Part shown: piece after piece, positions 36,857 to 49,412 of the stretch
How positions within the stretch are numbered: position 1 is the first letter of the stretch
Layout: every line of letters begins with the position of its first letter
DNA from: Muricea muricata
Lineage: Eukaryota; Cnidaria; Anthozoa; Malacalcyonacea; Plexauridae
Assembly (NCBI GenBank): GCA_963855995.1
Contig: OY979730.1
Coordinates: 2,108,501-2,172,500 of the forward strand
Direction of reading: 5' to 3'
Length of the DNA: 64,000 nucleotides
Notes under the pieces: model-generated
Databases searched by the model: none
Seen by the model: the letters and a program-made list of their open reading frames with translations, nothing else
What the model was told of the DNA's origin: nothing
Position numbers and translations under genes: made by a program

Positions 36857-39667
36857 TTATATTCGACGTTTCGAGCGAAAGCCCTTTGTCGGGAAGTTAG
36901 TTTAAACGTTAGTGATCCATTGCTATATTTTCTACTATGTTTTGTTATGTCACGCCTGTTACCTTATTTTAAGTTTTAACAAAAAAGGCCCTGGAGGGTA
37001 CCTAATTAGAGTGGACCTAATTAGGTTTCCAGGTTCAATTCCTGGAGCCACACAGATTTGCACTTGTACAAACTATGACAAGCATAGAAGCAAGGTGAGT
37101 ATACTAAATATTAGCCAAGTAGTGGGACTAGGCATAGAAGTAAGGGTGAGTATATTAAATATAGACAAGTACTGGGTGCTTACAATTATAACTAATTTCA
37201 CCAAGAAGAATTTCGTAGCTTTATAGTTCTCCTTGATGTCTAGTTGTTGCGCTTAACATTAGGTAAGTTTATGTGACATTGCCATTAGTTAACTCTAATC
37301 TAATTTAGTTAGTATACTAGAGTTACCTTAGTTAACTAAAGGTAGTCTAGTCTACCTTAACAGTAGACACTAGAGAGTTACGTTAGTTAAACTAATGTGG
37401 AGTTTGACTCTACCTTAGTTAACTAACGTAACTCTCTAGTGTCTACTATTAATGTAGACTAGACTTACTTCAGTTAACTAAGGTAACTCTTAGTACTAGC
37501 TATAGTATATTAGAGTTACCTTAGTTAATAGAAGTCTAGTCTAGTCTACCGTTACAGTAGACACTAGAGATTTACGTTAGTTAACTAAGGTAGAGTCAAA
37601 CTCCACATTAGTTTAACTAACGTAACTCTCTAGTGTCTACTGTTAAGGTAGACTTAGACTAGACTTCTATTAACTAAGGTAACTCTAATATACTATAGCT
37701 AGTACTAAGAGTTACCTTAGTTAACTGAAGTAAGTCTAGTCTACATTAATAGTAGACACTAGAGAGTTACGTTAGTTAATTAAGGTAGAGTCAAACTCCA
37801 CATTAGTTTAACTAACGTAACTCTCTAGTGTCTACTGTTAAGGTAGACTAGACTACCTTTAGTTAACTAAGGTAACTCTAGTATACTAACTATAGTAGAT
37901 TAGAGTTACCTTATGCGCATGTCATATAAACTTACCTAATGTTAACCGTAATAACTACACAGCAATGAGAACTATAAAGCTACGAAATTCTATGGGGTGG
38001 TAAGGGTGGCGGGGTGGTTAGTGGGATTAGTTATGACTGTAAGTACCTACAGTACTTAGTACTGTAGTACAGTACTAAGTACCTACTAAGTACAGTACTT
38101 AGTAGGTACTAAGTACTGTGCTTAGTACCTACTAAGTACTGTACTTAGTAGGTACTTAGTACTGTGCTTAGTACCTACTAAGCACTGTACTTAGTAGGTA
38201 CTTAGTACTGTACTTAGTACCTACTAAGTACAGTACTTAGTAGGTACTTAGTACTGTACTTAGTACCTACTAAGTACAGTGCTTAGTAGGTACTTAGTAC
38301 TGTAGTACAGTACTAAGTACCTACTAAGTACAGTACTTAGTAGGTACTAAGTACAGTACTAAGTACCTACTAAGTACAGTGCTTAGTAGGTACTAAGCAC
38401 AGTACTTAGTGCCTACTAAGTACTGTACTTAGTAGGTACTTAGTACTGTACTACAGTACTAAGTACTGTAGGTACTTACAGTCATAACTAATCCCACTAA
38501 CCACCCCGCCACCCTTACCACCCCATAGAATTTCGTAGCTTTATAGTTCTCATTGCTGTGTAGTTATTACGGTTAACATTAGGTAAGTTTATATGACATG
38601 CGCATAAGGTAACTCTAATCTACTATAGTTAGTATACTAGAGTTACCTTAGTTAACTAAAGGTAGTCTAGTCTACCTTAACAGTAGACACTAGAGAGTTA
38701 CGTTAGTTAAACTAATGTGGAGTTTGACTCTACCTTAGTTAACTAACGTAACTCTCTAGTGTCTACTATTAATGTAGACTAGACTTACTTCAGTTAACTA
38801 AGGTAACTCTTAGTACTAGCTATAGTATATTAGAGTTACCTTAGTTAATACAAGTCTAGTCTAAGTCTACCTTAACAGTAGACACTAGAGAGTTACGTTA
38901 GTTAAACTAATGTGGAGTTTGACTCTACCTTAGTTAACTAACGTAAATCTCTAGTGTCTACTGTAAAGGTAGACTAGACTAGACTTCTATTAACTAAGGT
39001 GACTCTAATATACTATAGCTAGTACTAAGAGTTACCTTAGTTAACTGAAGTAAGTCTAGTCTACATTAATAGTAGACACTAGAGAGTTACGTTAGTTAAC
39101 TAAGGTAGAGTCAAACTCCACATTAGTTTAACTAACGTAACTCTCTAGTGTCTACTGTTAAGGTAGACTAGACTACCTTTAGTTAACTAAGGTAACTCTA
39201 GTATACTAACTAAAGTAGATTAGAGTTAACTTATGGCAATGTCATATAAACTTACCTAATGTTAAGCGTAACAAATAGACATCAACGAGAACTATAAAGC
39301 TACAAAATTCTTCTTGGTGGGATAAGTTATAGTTGTAAGCACCCAGTACTTGTCTATATTTAATATACTCACCCTTACTTCTATGCCTAGTCCCACTACT
39401 TGTCTTATATTTAGTATACTTACCTTGCTTCTCTGCTTAGCATAGTTAGTATAAGTGCACATCTGTGTGGCTCCAGGAATTGAACCTGGAAACCTAATTA
39501 GGTCCACTCTAATTAGGTACCCTCCAGGGCCTTTTTTAAACTTAGTAATATGGTTGCAGGCGTGACATAGCAAAACATAGTAGAAAACATAGTATTATAA
39601 TAGATCACTAAAGTTTAATACTAACTTCCCGACGAAGGGCCTTCCCTCGAAACGTCGGATTCTGTTT
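36857..39667. mobile_element. Element C: 2.8-kb palindrome built of nested palindromes
   Basis: The ends CGACGTTTCGAG (left) and CTCGAAACGTCG (right) begin two arms of about 1.4 kb symmetrical around position 38259. Matching pairs at several depths all give the same centre: 37253/39264, 37921/38598 and 38035/38484. Each arm also contains its own palindrome of about 690 bp, centred near 37598 and 38919. These are made of repeated TTAGTTAACTAAGG, ACTCTCTAGTGTCTACTG and GTAGACTAGACT units. The core 38041-38480 is tandem AGTACCTACTAAGTAC/GTACTTAGTAGGTACT, itself self-complementary. Each arm has a T-arm-like CCAGGTTCAATTCCTGG (37030 and its mirror). There is no real coding capacity. Confidence 0.85.
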
Positions 39668-40154
39668 AAATAGTTTAAGGCAGTGAAATATCCTATGTAT
39701 TTGTGTGCTTTTGACCGCTATACCAACACATGCAACGTAGGTTTGTGATGTTAATTTTTATGGAAACGAAAGCTGAACCGACAACGAAAATGGAAACGGC
39801 AAAAAAAAATCAACAAACTTACTTTCACTCTATCTTTGGATCATTGTGGCTTCGGTTGGTCTCGTCTCATCATGGCTTCAACTGGTTGGCATTCTCTCTT
39901 CATGGAGCACCACGCCAGTAAGTAACAAACTCTCTCATGTCCAAGTCAACCATCATAAAATAAAAAGAAAATCAATATTACAAATATTTTGAAATATTAG
40001 AAACTAAACGAAAATTTGATTGTAAATGACTTTGACAAACCGTACATTATGATAGCATTTTGCTTCTTGACATTTTCAGATGGACACGGCTAGTGATTCA
40101 CTTCTTAGGTCAATATCGATTCTTTCCCAGCTTGTTTTGTTATTGGTTGGTTCC

Positions 40155-41700
40155 CTTCTTTAGTATTTCATAAAATATTGGAGAAGATAGTATACAAACG
40201 ATTGTACTTATTTTTACAAGAAAGAAAAATATTATATTCTAAACAGTTTGGTTTCCGAAATTCGTATTCTACTTCTTATGCCTTATTAAGTATTGTTGAT
40301 AAAATAAAAAATGCAATGGATAATCGTGATTATGCCTGTGGTGTTTTTTTAGACCTAAGTAAAGCTTTTGATACAGTGAATCATGATATTTTGATTAAGA
40401 AATTATAGTTTTATGGTATTAGAGGTCATGCAAACAAGTGGTTTCTATCTTACCTAACATGTAGAAGACAATTTGTTTCAATTAATAATATTTCATCTGA
40501 AGAACTAATTAGTTCATATGGAGTACTTCAAGGTTCAGTTCTTGGCCCGCTGCTCTTTCTTTTATATATAAATGATTTTGCAAACTGTGCTACAACTTTA
40601 GATTTTCATATCTTTGCCGAAGACTCGAACTTGTTTTTTAGAAGTAATAATCTTTTATCTCTTCAAAATACTTTAAATAATGAATTAACAAAAGTATATG
40701 AATGGTTTTGCGTAAACAGGTTATCTTTAAATATAAAAAAATCAAATTTTGTAATATTTCATCCGAGACAACGTAAAACACTAAATAATATTGAAATAAC
40801 TATTAATGATCAATTATTAAAACAAGAGTATACGATTAAATACTTGGGGTTGATACTAGACTGCAATCTTAGTTGGAAGGATCATATAAGTTTTGTGGAA
40901 AGCAAGGTTAAAAGAAGCATTGGCATTTTATCTAAACTCCGTTACTTTGTTAGTTTAAATACACTAAAAAATCTTTATTATGCACTTATTTATCCCTTTC
41001 TTACATGTGCCTTGATTGTATGGGGATGCACCTATCCTTCTACTCTCCAATCCTTATTTATATTACAAAAACGTTCCATCCGTATTATCACTTTTACTAA
41101 ATACTATGAACATACAAGCATGCTGTTTAAATCTCTCAATATCATGAACTTAATTGACCTGGTAACTTTCCATGTTGCTGTATTTATGAAGAAATTTTAT
41201 GATAAATTGCTACCATTCGTATTTGATGACTTTTTCAGATCAGCGAGTGATGTGCATGACTATAATACTAGGTTTTCTACAAGTCAGACTTTTGGTATTC
41301 CAAAAGCTAGGACCAATTATGGTATTTTTAATATCAGATTTCATGGAGATAAAGTATGGAACTCAATTGCTGATGACGTGAAATATCTTTCAATTAAAAG
41401 ATTTAAGAAAAAAATAAAAGAGGATATGATTGAAAACTATTAATTGTTTGCTTTCTTAGTTTGCTTTTCTTCTTCTTGAAATTCCTAAACAGAGTAAATT
41501 GGTTTTCTCGACGCTAGGAAAAATTTTCTCTTTTTTTGCGAAATTTTCCATACCGACTTTCTGGGTTTTTTTAGCCCTAATGGTTATTATGGAAAGTCGG
41601 TACTCATAGTTTTGCAACTCAAATAATAATAACATCAATGTAAACATTTTTTTATATATGAGTGAAATAAAGAATTTGTTGTTGTTGTTGTTGTTGTATT
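40155..41700 (+). pseudogene. 5'-truncated non-LTR retrotransposon reverse transcriptase
   Basis: One frame of about 420 codons (40178-41443) covers most of the RT domain and the region after it. It contains KILEKIVYKRL, QFGFRNSYST, FLDLSKAFDTVNH, GVLQGSVLGPLLFLLYIND, the catalytic motif written FAED instead of F/YADD, and IKYLGLILD. TAG at 40406-40408 is the only stop inside. The endonuclease and the start of RT are missing, as is usual after incomplete target-primed reverse transcription. The 3' end is a (TTG)n tail at 41677-41697, after ATTTGT. It lies just outside the right arm of foldback A. The clade is probably jockey/CR1-like, not resolved. Confidence 0.88.
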
Positions 41701-41889
41701 CACTTTTAACCGCCATTTGCAATCAGCGTGCGCCATGCGCTTCTTACGTGTTCTTTTCGTAATATGAAACTTGATGTCTATTGGCCAAAACTTTCATGCT
41801 GCTATGGGCGGTTGCTATGGGCGGTACCAATGTTACGGAGGCCTGTCTTGGTAATATTGGTACCGCCAATAGCAACACGTACGGTGCAT

Positions 41890-42280
41890 GCTCAATTAGA
41901 CCTTTAACCTTTTAGACGAAGTTTTGAAAAAATTCGAAACAGGCAAAAATATTACCACATCTTGAAAGAGCATCCTAAACTTAGTATAATTGCAAAGTTT
42001 GGTTGTAAAATGTTGTATACTATAGAAAATATAGCCTTGCGAATTTGGCAAATTTTGTAAACATTTGTATTACCGGTGGAAAATAATACCCAGTTGATAC
42101 CCTTGGGTATTCATTTCTCACGGATATTACAAAACAACACAAAATTTGCTAACATCGCAAGGCTATATTTTCTATGGTTTACAACCAAATTTTACTAAGT
42201 TTAGGATGCTCTTTCAAGCTGTGGTAATATTTTTCCTATTTCGATTTTTTCAAAATTTCGTCCAAAAGGTTAAATGTCCA
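41890..42280. mobile_element. Palindromic MITE
   Basis: Arms of about 180 bp are inverted around a centre near 42085. They share ACCTTT..GACGAA, GGTAATATTTTT (inverted), GAGCATCCTAAACTTAGTA and AGCCTTGCGA. Relatives of one arm occur at 33700-33760 and 45430-45500 (TTTTGCTGGTTTTGC, AGTCTATGATG), so the family is dispersed. Confidence 0.7.
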
Positions 42281-43133
42281 ACAATTACGATGTTTAGAAA
42301 ACTGTTTACAAAATAAGCAAAAAAACGACGTTAATAAGCATTAGAGAGGACTAAGTAATAATCTACTATAATTACCAACCCGAAGCAAAAGTAATGGTTT
42401 TAGGCAGGATGATTACAGTGCAGCTTGTGACATTAGAATTTACTTAAAAATGCACGTTTTTATTTGCGGTGCACTTGTTTAAACCTTAAACGCATGCTTA
42501 GGGCAGCTCGCTGTAAATATGTGTTCTTCTGCGCATGTGTTTTTCTAAAGTTAAAGAGAAATGGTTATCGTCTCATTTGAAAGAGACTCCAAAACAACAT
42601 ATAGAAGTCTATCACAGAATTTTTACATCTGCCTCATTTCATGAAATATTTTGATTTGAGTTGTATTCTTAAGTTGTCCGCCATCTTGGATATTAATGCT
42701 ATGTATGATACGTCACAAGTGGGGTCACGCATTTTTTTCTTCAACGACACAATGATTAGTATGCTCCCATAACCGCACGTACGGTAAGTGTTTCAGATTT
42801 TCGCACGGACTGAAAATGTTTCAAACAATATTTAATTGTTGTTAGGTATTTTGGAGTAGCTTCGACTGGCTTGTCATATCGATAATCAAAGAGGATTCTC
42901 ATTTTAAATAAAGTCAAGTCTCACCACGAGCAGACGCCATCAAAACAAAGCGAGCTGTATCCCCCCCCCCCCAACCCCACTGATTTTTATGATGTATGTA
43001 TGAATCAAATTTAAACGAGACCTAAAAAACAATTTTAGTTGTGTGTCACGTTTTCAATTGCTTTTTATCTTTGCATAATTCTCTTGTATGTTTGACCCAG
43101 CCTGTGTAGACTTTTATAAACATAAGAATACAT

Positions 43134-43263
43134 GGGTGCTCGGAAACACCAGATTCATTTCGAGTGTTGAGCATAATATCTCACGAGTGAGCGCAGCGAA
43201 CGAGTGAGAAATATCATGTTCAACACGAGAAATAAATCTGGTATTTCCAAGCACACATGTTTT
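43134..43263. mobile_element. Short palindromic MITE
   Basis: ACATGGGTGCTCGGAAACACCAG on the left and its imperfect complement on the right enclose a turn of CTCACGAGTGAGCGCAGCGAACGAGTGAG. It forms a hairpin of about 130 bp. Confidence 0.65.
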
Positions 43264-44343
43264 TTCTGTTTATTATATAAACTACAGGTTTTTCATCAAC
43301 ATAAAATGTCCAGAAGCTATGATTGGTGATTGTTTGAAAAGCGATAATTTTCACATGTGGAATTATCATAAATAATCTCACATGTGAGATTATCAGTTTT
43401 ATCAGTGCCCGAAATTCTTATAAAGCACTGTACTTTATATAATAAATCATTCTTATATTTATGCGACCGAAAATGACTGAGTAATCGTCGGTTAAAAATG
43501 ATTGCTCGAAATCAAATCTTCCGTTGATGGGAATTTCAAGTGAGACGTACATACAAAAGTTCATGCAAATTTAGTTAAATAACAAACTTTTACGTAGCAA
43601 AATTTACATAAATTCGCGTTTGTACAAAATTTCATTTGAAAGGCAAATAAATGAACTTTACAAATCAACCCAATGGTGTAAACTACACGGCAAATTTGGA
43701 TTCGAGTTATTTTGATACACTGTACAATGTGTACCAAAAAAAGGCTACCCTTTGAAATCAAGCGCTGGTGGCGCGCGATCCCAATTGAATGTTTTAACTC
43801 CTACAAGGGCCCATTCTGGAGTTATTTAGGCGCAGCAAATTCCAATTATGATCTATGCATTGTTGGGGCTCATTAGGCCGGCTTGACTTCAAAGGGTTTT
43901 TTGGGGACACGCTGTGGCCCCGTTACACTATACCGGATTACATTGGAGCGTCGTGATTCTTATATTAGATAGTTCAGGGCTATTTCAGATCCGCTAGAGC
44001 ACCTAGTTACCAGGACTTGTCCGTGAATTTTCTTAAGAGATAAAATAACCCCTACCCTAAACCTAACCATACACCCAAATCCTAACTCTAACCCTAAAGG
44101 CCAACCCTAAACCTAGAAGTCGAGAAAAAATACGTTAATAAAAAATAATAAAGAAAAAGTCAACGCGGGATTCGAGCCCCAACATAAAACTTGAATCAAC
44201 ACCCACATGTCTTCGTTCCTGTGCTACTCGAGCAATCGCTGATCCATTCAAAAAACAAAACATTTTACTCTGGCGCCAAATAAATTAATGCACATAAGAG
44301 GTGCTATGTGCTATGACGGATCTGAAAAAGCCGTAACCTATCA

Positions 44344-44584
44344 GGGGCCGATTGTATGAAAGGCGTTTAGCTTAAACGGTGGATAAGTCAAAAATATAAA
44401 ACAAGTTTGCATGTTGTATAAACAAACTAGCCAAAATTATTTCACCTGAGAAGAGCAATTATATATAAAACTAAATATTTATTCTATTAAACTCATAATT
44501 TCGGTTCCGTACAAGGTGTAAAAGTGATTTTTAAATTTCACTTATCCGCCGTTTAAGCTAAACGCTTTTGATACAACCGGCCCC
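44344..44584. mobile_element. MITE with GGGGCC ends
   Basis: GGGGCCGATTGTATGAAAGG and GTTTAGCTTAAACGG at the left are inverted at the right (CCGTTTAAGCTAAACGC, ACAACCGGCCCC). The total is 241 bp, non-coding. Confidence 0.75.
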
Positions 44585-46094
44585 AGATGAGGATGTTAAC
44601 GTTGTTTCCATTACGCCACTGTAATCCGGTACGTGCCGCAGAGTGCAAATCACTCCGCTTTAATGGTGATACGAAAAGTAATCCGGTATGTGCCGTACCG
44701 GGAAAGTGAAGTGTAAACAACAAACCGGTACGCTCTGGTGCAACCTTTTGAATAATTCTTGGAAAACAATAGGATTTTTACTATGCTAATTAAAAAGAGC
44801 AGGGGACCCGAACAACAATGGCGTAGTGTAAACACTGCTATTAAATTAATTCGGTATGAAAAGTAATCCAGTATAATGTACAAAGGCCTGTACATTAAGT
44901 ACTTCTACTTATATTATTAATAGGAGAAATTCCCAAGGGAATTGAATTTTTAAATAAACGGATCACAAGTAAATTTGTAAACAACTTATCAAAAAGAATT
45001 TGCATGTAAAGATGAATTTGTAAAAAACAATTTGAGTCATGTTTTATGTTTTAAATGCTTTTTATCTTCGCATAATTCCCATGCTTATTTAACCGAGCCT
45101 TAGACTTTGGCAAGTTGCTTCTGACCAGTTAACACACGAACAGCCCATGCCCTTTTAGCCAAGGTTTTACGTTTGAAAACTCAATCAAATACTCAGTCTA
45201 GGTGGGCTTAAGTAGCTATAGATAACGTAATTTACCTTTTTATTTTCTTGTACACGAGGTAATTTATTAGTTATTAGTTAAGGCTGCTCTAACTGGCTTA
45301 AGCTGCATCATATACTCTGCCTTGTCTGATACTGTATGTTGTATACTCTTGTTTATTGTACTTGTGTTTAAAATACTCGCAACTTGTACTTTAACAGATG
45401 CAAAACATTCGGTTTGCAATTCTACTAAATTTTAAAACACTTTTTCCAGCTGCGATGAAAGATTTTTGCTGGTTTTGCCTAAATCAAACTTTAGTCTATG
45501 ATGTGAATTGCCTATTTGGTGAAAAGAATTTCTAAGAATTATCATAAAGTGAAAAATCTTCCAAAGGAATTGTCCAGCATACAACACTGAGTTGTTTCAC
45601 TATTACAAAATATATAGCACTAACTGACAAGGTCAAAGCGATTTGTTGTAGTTTTAACGTAGTTTTAAATCTTATTTAAGAGGATAGTAAGGCTATAAAA
45701 CGATACTGTCCTAATTGTTATAGAATAATCTCCAACTCATTAATAATTCATGAGCAAATTAGCGAATGAACTCGCCCTAATTCGTCACATGATTGACGTT
45801 GGATACCCAAGGAAACACGCTAAAAATCATATACCATCACTGTTGTTAGATCAAAAACCGTTTTCATCTAATAACTGAAATCATAATTACAAATTTATCT
45901 TAATTACTCCCTCTTCGCTCATGTTCAAATGATCAAGGTCTGTAATAAATTCTACATGCCCTACACATTTCTGTCTTACAATGGACTATAGAAATTAACT
46001 TACAAAACCAGGCAGTAGAATACTTATCTCCATTGTTCACAAAGACAAAAACAAATTACTTTCATAGGTCCCCCGTTAGCGCTTAATAAATTGA

Positions 46095-46305
46095 ACAGCC
46101 AATGAAATGTTTTCGTTTGAGATGTTATGTAAACAACGAGTTTGAGATGTTATGTAAACAACTCGTTTCTCTGTGTCAACAGGGGAACCTAACACTCAAA
46201 AACAATAAAACACTCACGCTTCGCGCTCCTGTTTCATAACGTTTTCTCGTGTTTGGATCCCCTGATGAAACACTCAAACTCGTTGTTTACATATAACATG
46301 AATTA
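46095..46305. mobile_element. Palindromic MITE
   Basis: TTATGTAAACAACGAGTTTGAG on the left is inverted on the right (CTCAAACTCGTTGTTTACAT), enclosing AGGGGAACC/GGATCCCCT-type inner repeats. Confidence 0.6.
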
Positions 46306-47142
46306 ATGTTGACCCTAACATTTATGAATATTGTCTTTTTTGTATATTTTTGGTGATGGATAAAAGAATTGTATTATTTTCAAAACATAAACTTAACATG
46401 GTATTAATGGTTTTAGTGACACCAAAATAAATAGCAACTTCAATTCAAAATAAAACATGAAAATATTTAGACCTTCTGCACACTTTTCATCAACAGTGTT
46501 TGCTCACCTCCTCATGATCAATCAGCTGGATAAGCATTAATGGAACTTTCAATGCACTGTAGATCTACAAAAATGTCAAAATATACAATAAGCAAATAAA
46601 ATTTCATTTTGTAGAGAAGGGGCATATACATTATTTGGCTTTGCTACAAGAGCAGTGTCCCAGTATATACCAATCAGTTCACTGTACATGTGCAAACACG
46701 AGGGAGGAAAACTGAATACCCAGAGAAACCCAAAGCTTTTGGTAGAGCAATGACCTGACAAGAAATGAGTTCGAATCACATTCATGAGACCCTATTGACC
46801 ATTGAACCAGCAACTTTCGAGGTTCAAGGCAAGTGGTTTAACAAACTCACCACCAAAGCCCTACTAGGGAGAGATATATTTATTTGATATGGCCAGAGCA
46901 TAATACCTCCAGCACAGAATATCAAATAAGAGTAACTCAGCAGTGCAAAATGTCACCATATTTTTAAGCAACTCACAGGCAAAACAGTTCAGCATTTTTT
47001 TTGGCCAGAAAATGTGTTGACTGGCTAGAACCAGCATAATGAACATACGCAATGCCATGTGGTCTGAGACACAAATGTGAAAGGTTCTTACTCAAGTCAA
47101 CCTAATGTCTAATTCCTATTCTGTACTGCTTCGATAAACAAT

Positions 47143-47645
47143 TAGGCTGTGCAATCTCCGGTTTTTCAGCTCCGGCTGGTGATAGCTTAAAAACTCTGGC
47201 TCCGGCTTTATATATGTTCATATACACACGTTTATATATGTTCACACTTTGAACATGTCAAAACTGGGGAAAAGTTAAAATGATAAAATCTAACCGTGTA
47301 ATAGCATATATTACTTGGATAGACTTTATTGTTTGTACTGTTTCAGTTCACACAATGTCTCGAGATCTTTGTTATGTAGAGAAAGAAATTGTGCATTAAA
47401 TATTTTATTAAACAGAGTAAAGGACTAAAAATATAAATGTAATATTATTTTTATGTAATTTTATGTGTCAGTGACACAAATCTGTCACTGACACACAATT
47501 ATTCATTCTTCAAATATCATTATTTTAATCATTATCAAATATCCTTATTTTGACACACCAGCTGAAGCTGAAAAGGTAATTCTAACTCTGGCTCTAGCCA
47601 AGCAAAAAATGCCGGAGGTTCGGCTGGTCTCCGACGCACAGCCCT
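47143..47645. mobile_element. MITE with GGCTGTGC ends
   Basis: The left end GGCTGTGCAATCTCCGG is mirrored by CTCCGACGCACAGCC at the right. CTCCGGCT-type motifs occur near both ends and an internal hairpin (GTCAGTGACA/TGTCACTGAC) lies near 47470. Confidence 0.55.
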
Positions 47646-47730
47646 ATAAACAATTGAGCTCTGTTTTTAGCTCATAACAATAATCAGAATCCACTCTTAA
47701 ACAACTTACAGTATTTGGTTCTGTCAAGAC

Positions 47731-47976
47731 AATAGACCTTACCCATAATGACGCCATTTAGTAGTTAAGCGAGTAAAAGTATTTAAATATGACAATATTG
47801 TTAAATTTTTTCAGGTCCTTATTTGTCCAGGACATTAAATGAAACAAATAATTTAACATATTTATTTCACAAATAATCTTTTTGTTACTTAAACCATTCA
47901 ACTATATTGGTATATTCAAATAGTTTCACATGCTTAACTACTAAATGGTTTATTCATCATGGGTACGGTCTATTGG
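47731..47976. mobile_element. MITE with CAATAGACC ends
   Basis: CAATAGACCTTACCCAT and CCATTTAGTAGTTAAGC on the left are inverted on the right as GCTTAACTACTAAATGG and ATGGGTACGGTCTATTG. It is 246 bp with arms of about 45 bp. Confidence 0.75.
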
Positions 47977-49412
47977 TATCTGATCATTTAACTAACAAGT
48001 TGTTTTGCCAACTGTCAGTTTGCCAACATCATGTGGTTCATATTTAAAAATAAGGCCTGTTTTATTGTCCCTTTTACTCATACCGAACATCATTCAAACA
48101 ATAGATCATGAGTTTAGGCTCTCATCATCTGAAAGGTGATGTCTAAAATAGGCCTAAGAAATATTGTTAAACAAATAGACTTTGCTACTGAAGTTCATAA
48201 TTATTGAAGACATGAAACGTCTCGAGTTTTCCAATGTCATCCAAACAATACATAGATTACAGTACAGTATAAATTATGGCTACTATAAATCCTTACTCTT
48301 AAAACATAAAGAGTTAAAACTAAACTCCAAACAGTAACATTTTGTCATCACAAGGAGTCAGGATTGTATTGTGGAGAACTTTATATTATTTTAAGCCTAC
48401 ATACCTAATGTGTGGCTATACTACAGGGCTATACACATGGGCAAAATGATTGGCAAAACAACCACAATTCAAGTGAATTATAAAGTTAAATGGATGGGAA
48501 TGGGAATTATTGGTATATTATAGCTCAAAAATACACAAACTTTGCTGTTATTTTATCTGCTAATGCAGATATATTGTTGTTGTGCATCTAACTGTTAGCT
48601 TGTAGCCAATCAGAGTGTTCACTTGTCCAACAGGTGTTGTTCGTCAAATTTCAACTTCCAATATAGCAACTGTTTTGAAGAATGGATATCAAATAAGAAG
48701 CTCGTTCTGTATGTCTTGCTGTGCTCAGACATTATTACTTTCCAAATTAAGCCAAAATTGACTTAACTTCGTGTTCTGAATAAAGCCAATTTGCACAGCG
48801 TGACAGCGCCAAACGAAAACAAGAATTCAACAACGTGATTGGTTGACGAAGAGCCAAACTTTTTCACCAACCAATCACATCGCTGAATTTCTATTTTCGC
48901 TTTGAGTGGTGTGAACAACTTTGCAATTAGGCAATTATTATATTATTGATCCAAAATGACCACATTTGCTGATTGGCAGATACATGTGGGCTCATACTTT
49001 ATTGATAAGAGTTTATTAGTTATTCAACTATAAAAATTTAAATTAACGGTAGAGTTGATGTTGCTGAACTGCACTTTTTACTTTGATAATCGTCCACAGC
49101 ATAGACTAAAATACTAAGGCTTCACATGGGCGAAATACAAACTTTATATGGTCAAATATTTCGCCACATTCAGTCTGATTGCCCGCAAAACTCATTTATA
49201 TCAGAGATGTAGATACTCTTCTACAACTACTGATACATAATAAAGCATATTACCTTGAAATAAAGGCGTGATATTGCTTTGATTACTGTTTTGAAGGTTT
49301 TGTAACATCGTTCTTCTTTGCGAAGAAAAAAAAGAATTTGAATTTGGCAAATTGCCAAAGACGTGGTGATGGTACTGCGGAACATAAATGGATAACCGTC
49401 AGTATTGAGGAC

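Larger units (their letters stand above)
33857..40137. mobile_element. Outer foldback element (A) enclosing two more foldback elements
   Basis: A left arm of about 450 bp (33857-34300) and a right arm (39668-40137) are inverted copies. They share AACAAG.TGGGAAAGAAT, AAGAAGTGAATCACT, GACTTTGACAAACCGTACA and AAATACATAGGAT. Between them lie element B (about 34386-36632), a small palindrome (36719-36856) and element C (36857-39667). C begins exactly where the right arm of A ends. No transposase is visible. Confidence 0.75.
42880..45235. repeat. Cluster of dispersed repeats and MITEs
   Basis: Several blocks are inverted copies of blocks in 31080-32110: 42885-43085, 44935-45000 and 45000-45200. 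The order is not the same on both sides, so these are separate insertions or a scrambled element, not one clean inverted repeat. A C-homopolymer of about 13 lies at 42961. CCCTAA-like degenerate telomere units occur at 44045-44115. A possible tRNA-like B-box (GGCTCGAATCCC, minus strand) lies near 44165-44180. Confidence 0.5.
45236..49412. other. Gene-free interval left of KIF23
   Basis: No exon is supported. It contains several MITEs (46090-46310, 47143-47645, 47731-47976) and the dispersed repeat at 49155-49275. Short frames at 46576 and 46864 have no motif. Confidence 0.5.

Noticed and set aside
38041-38480. CRISPR-like appearance of regularly repeated blocks
   Set aside because: The units are self-complementary and contiguous with no unique spacers, and the context is an animal genome.
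36912-39573. Two matching frames of about 90-100 codons near the ends of element C
   Set aside because: They are the same repeat DNA read from the two mirror arms, covering a tRNA-like T-arm and direct repeats; the peptide has no protein-like character.
44160-44240. Possible tRNA gene on the minus strand
   Set aside because: Only a B-box-like and a weak A-box-like motif are visible; I could not form a convincing cloverleaf.
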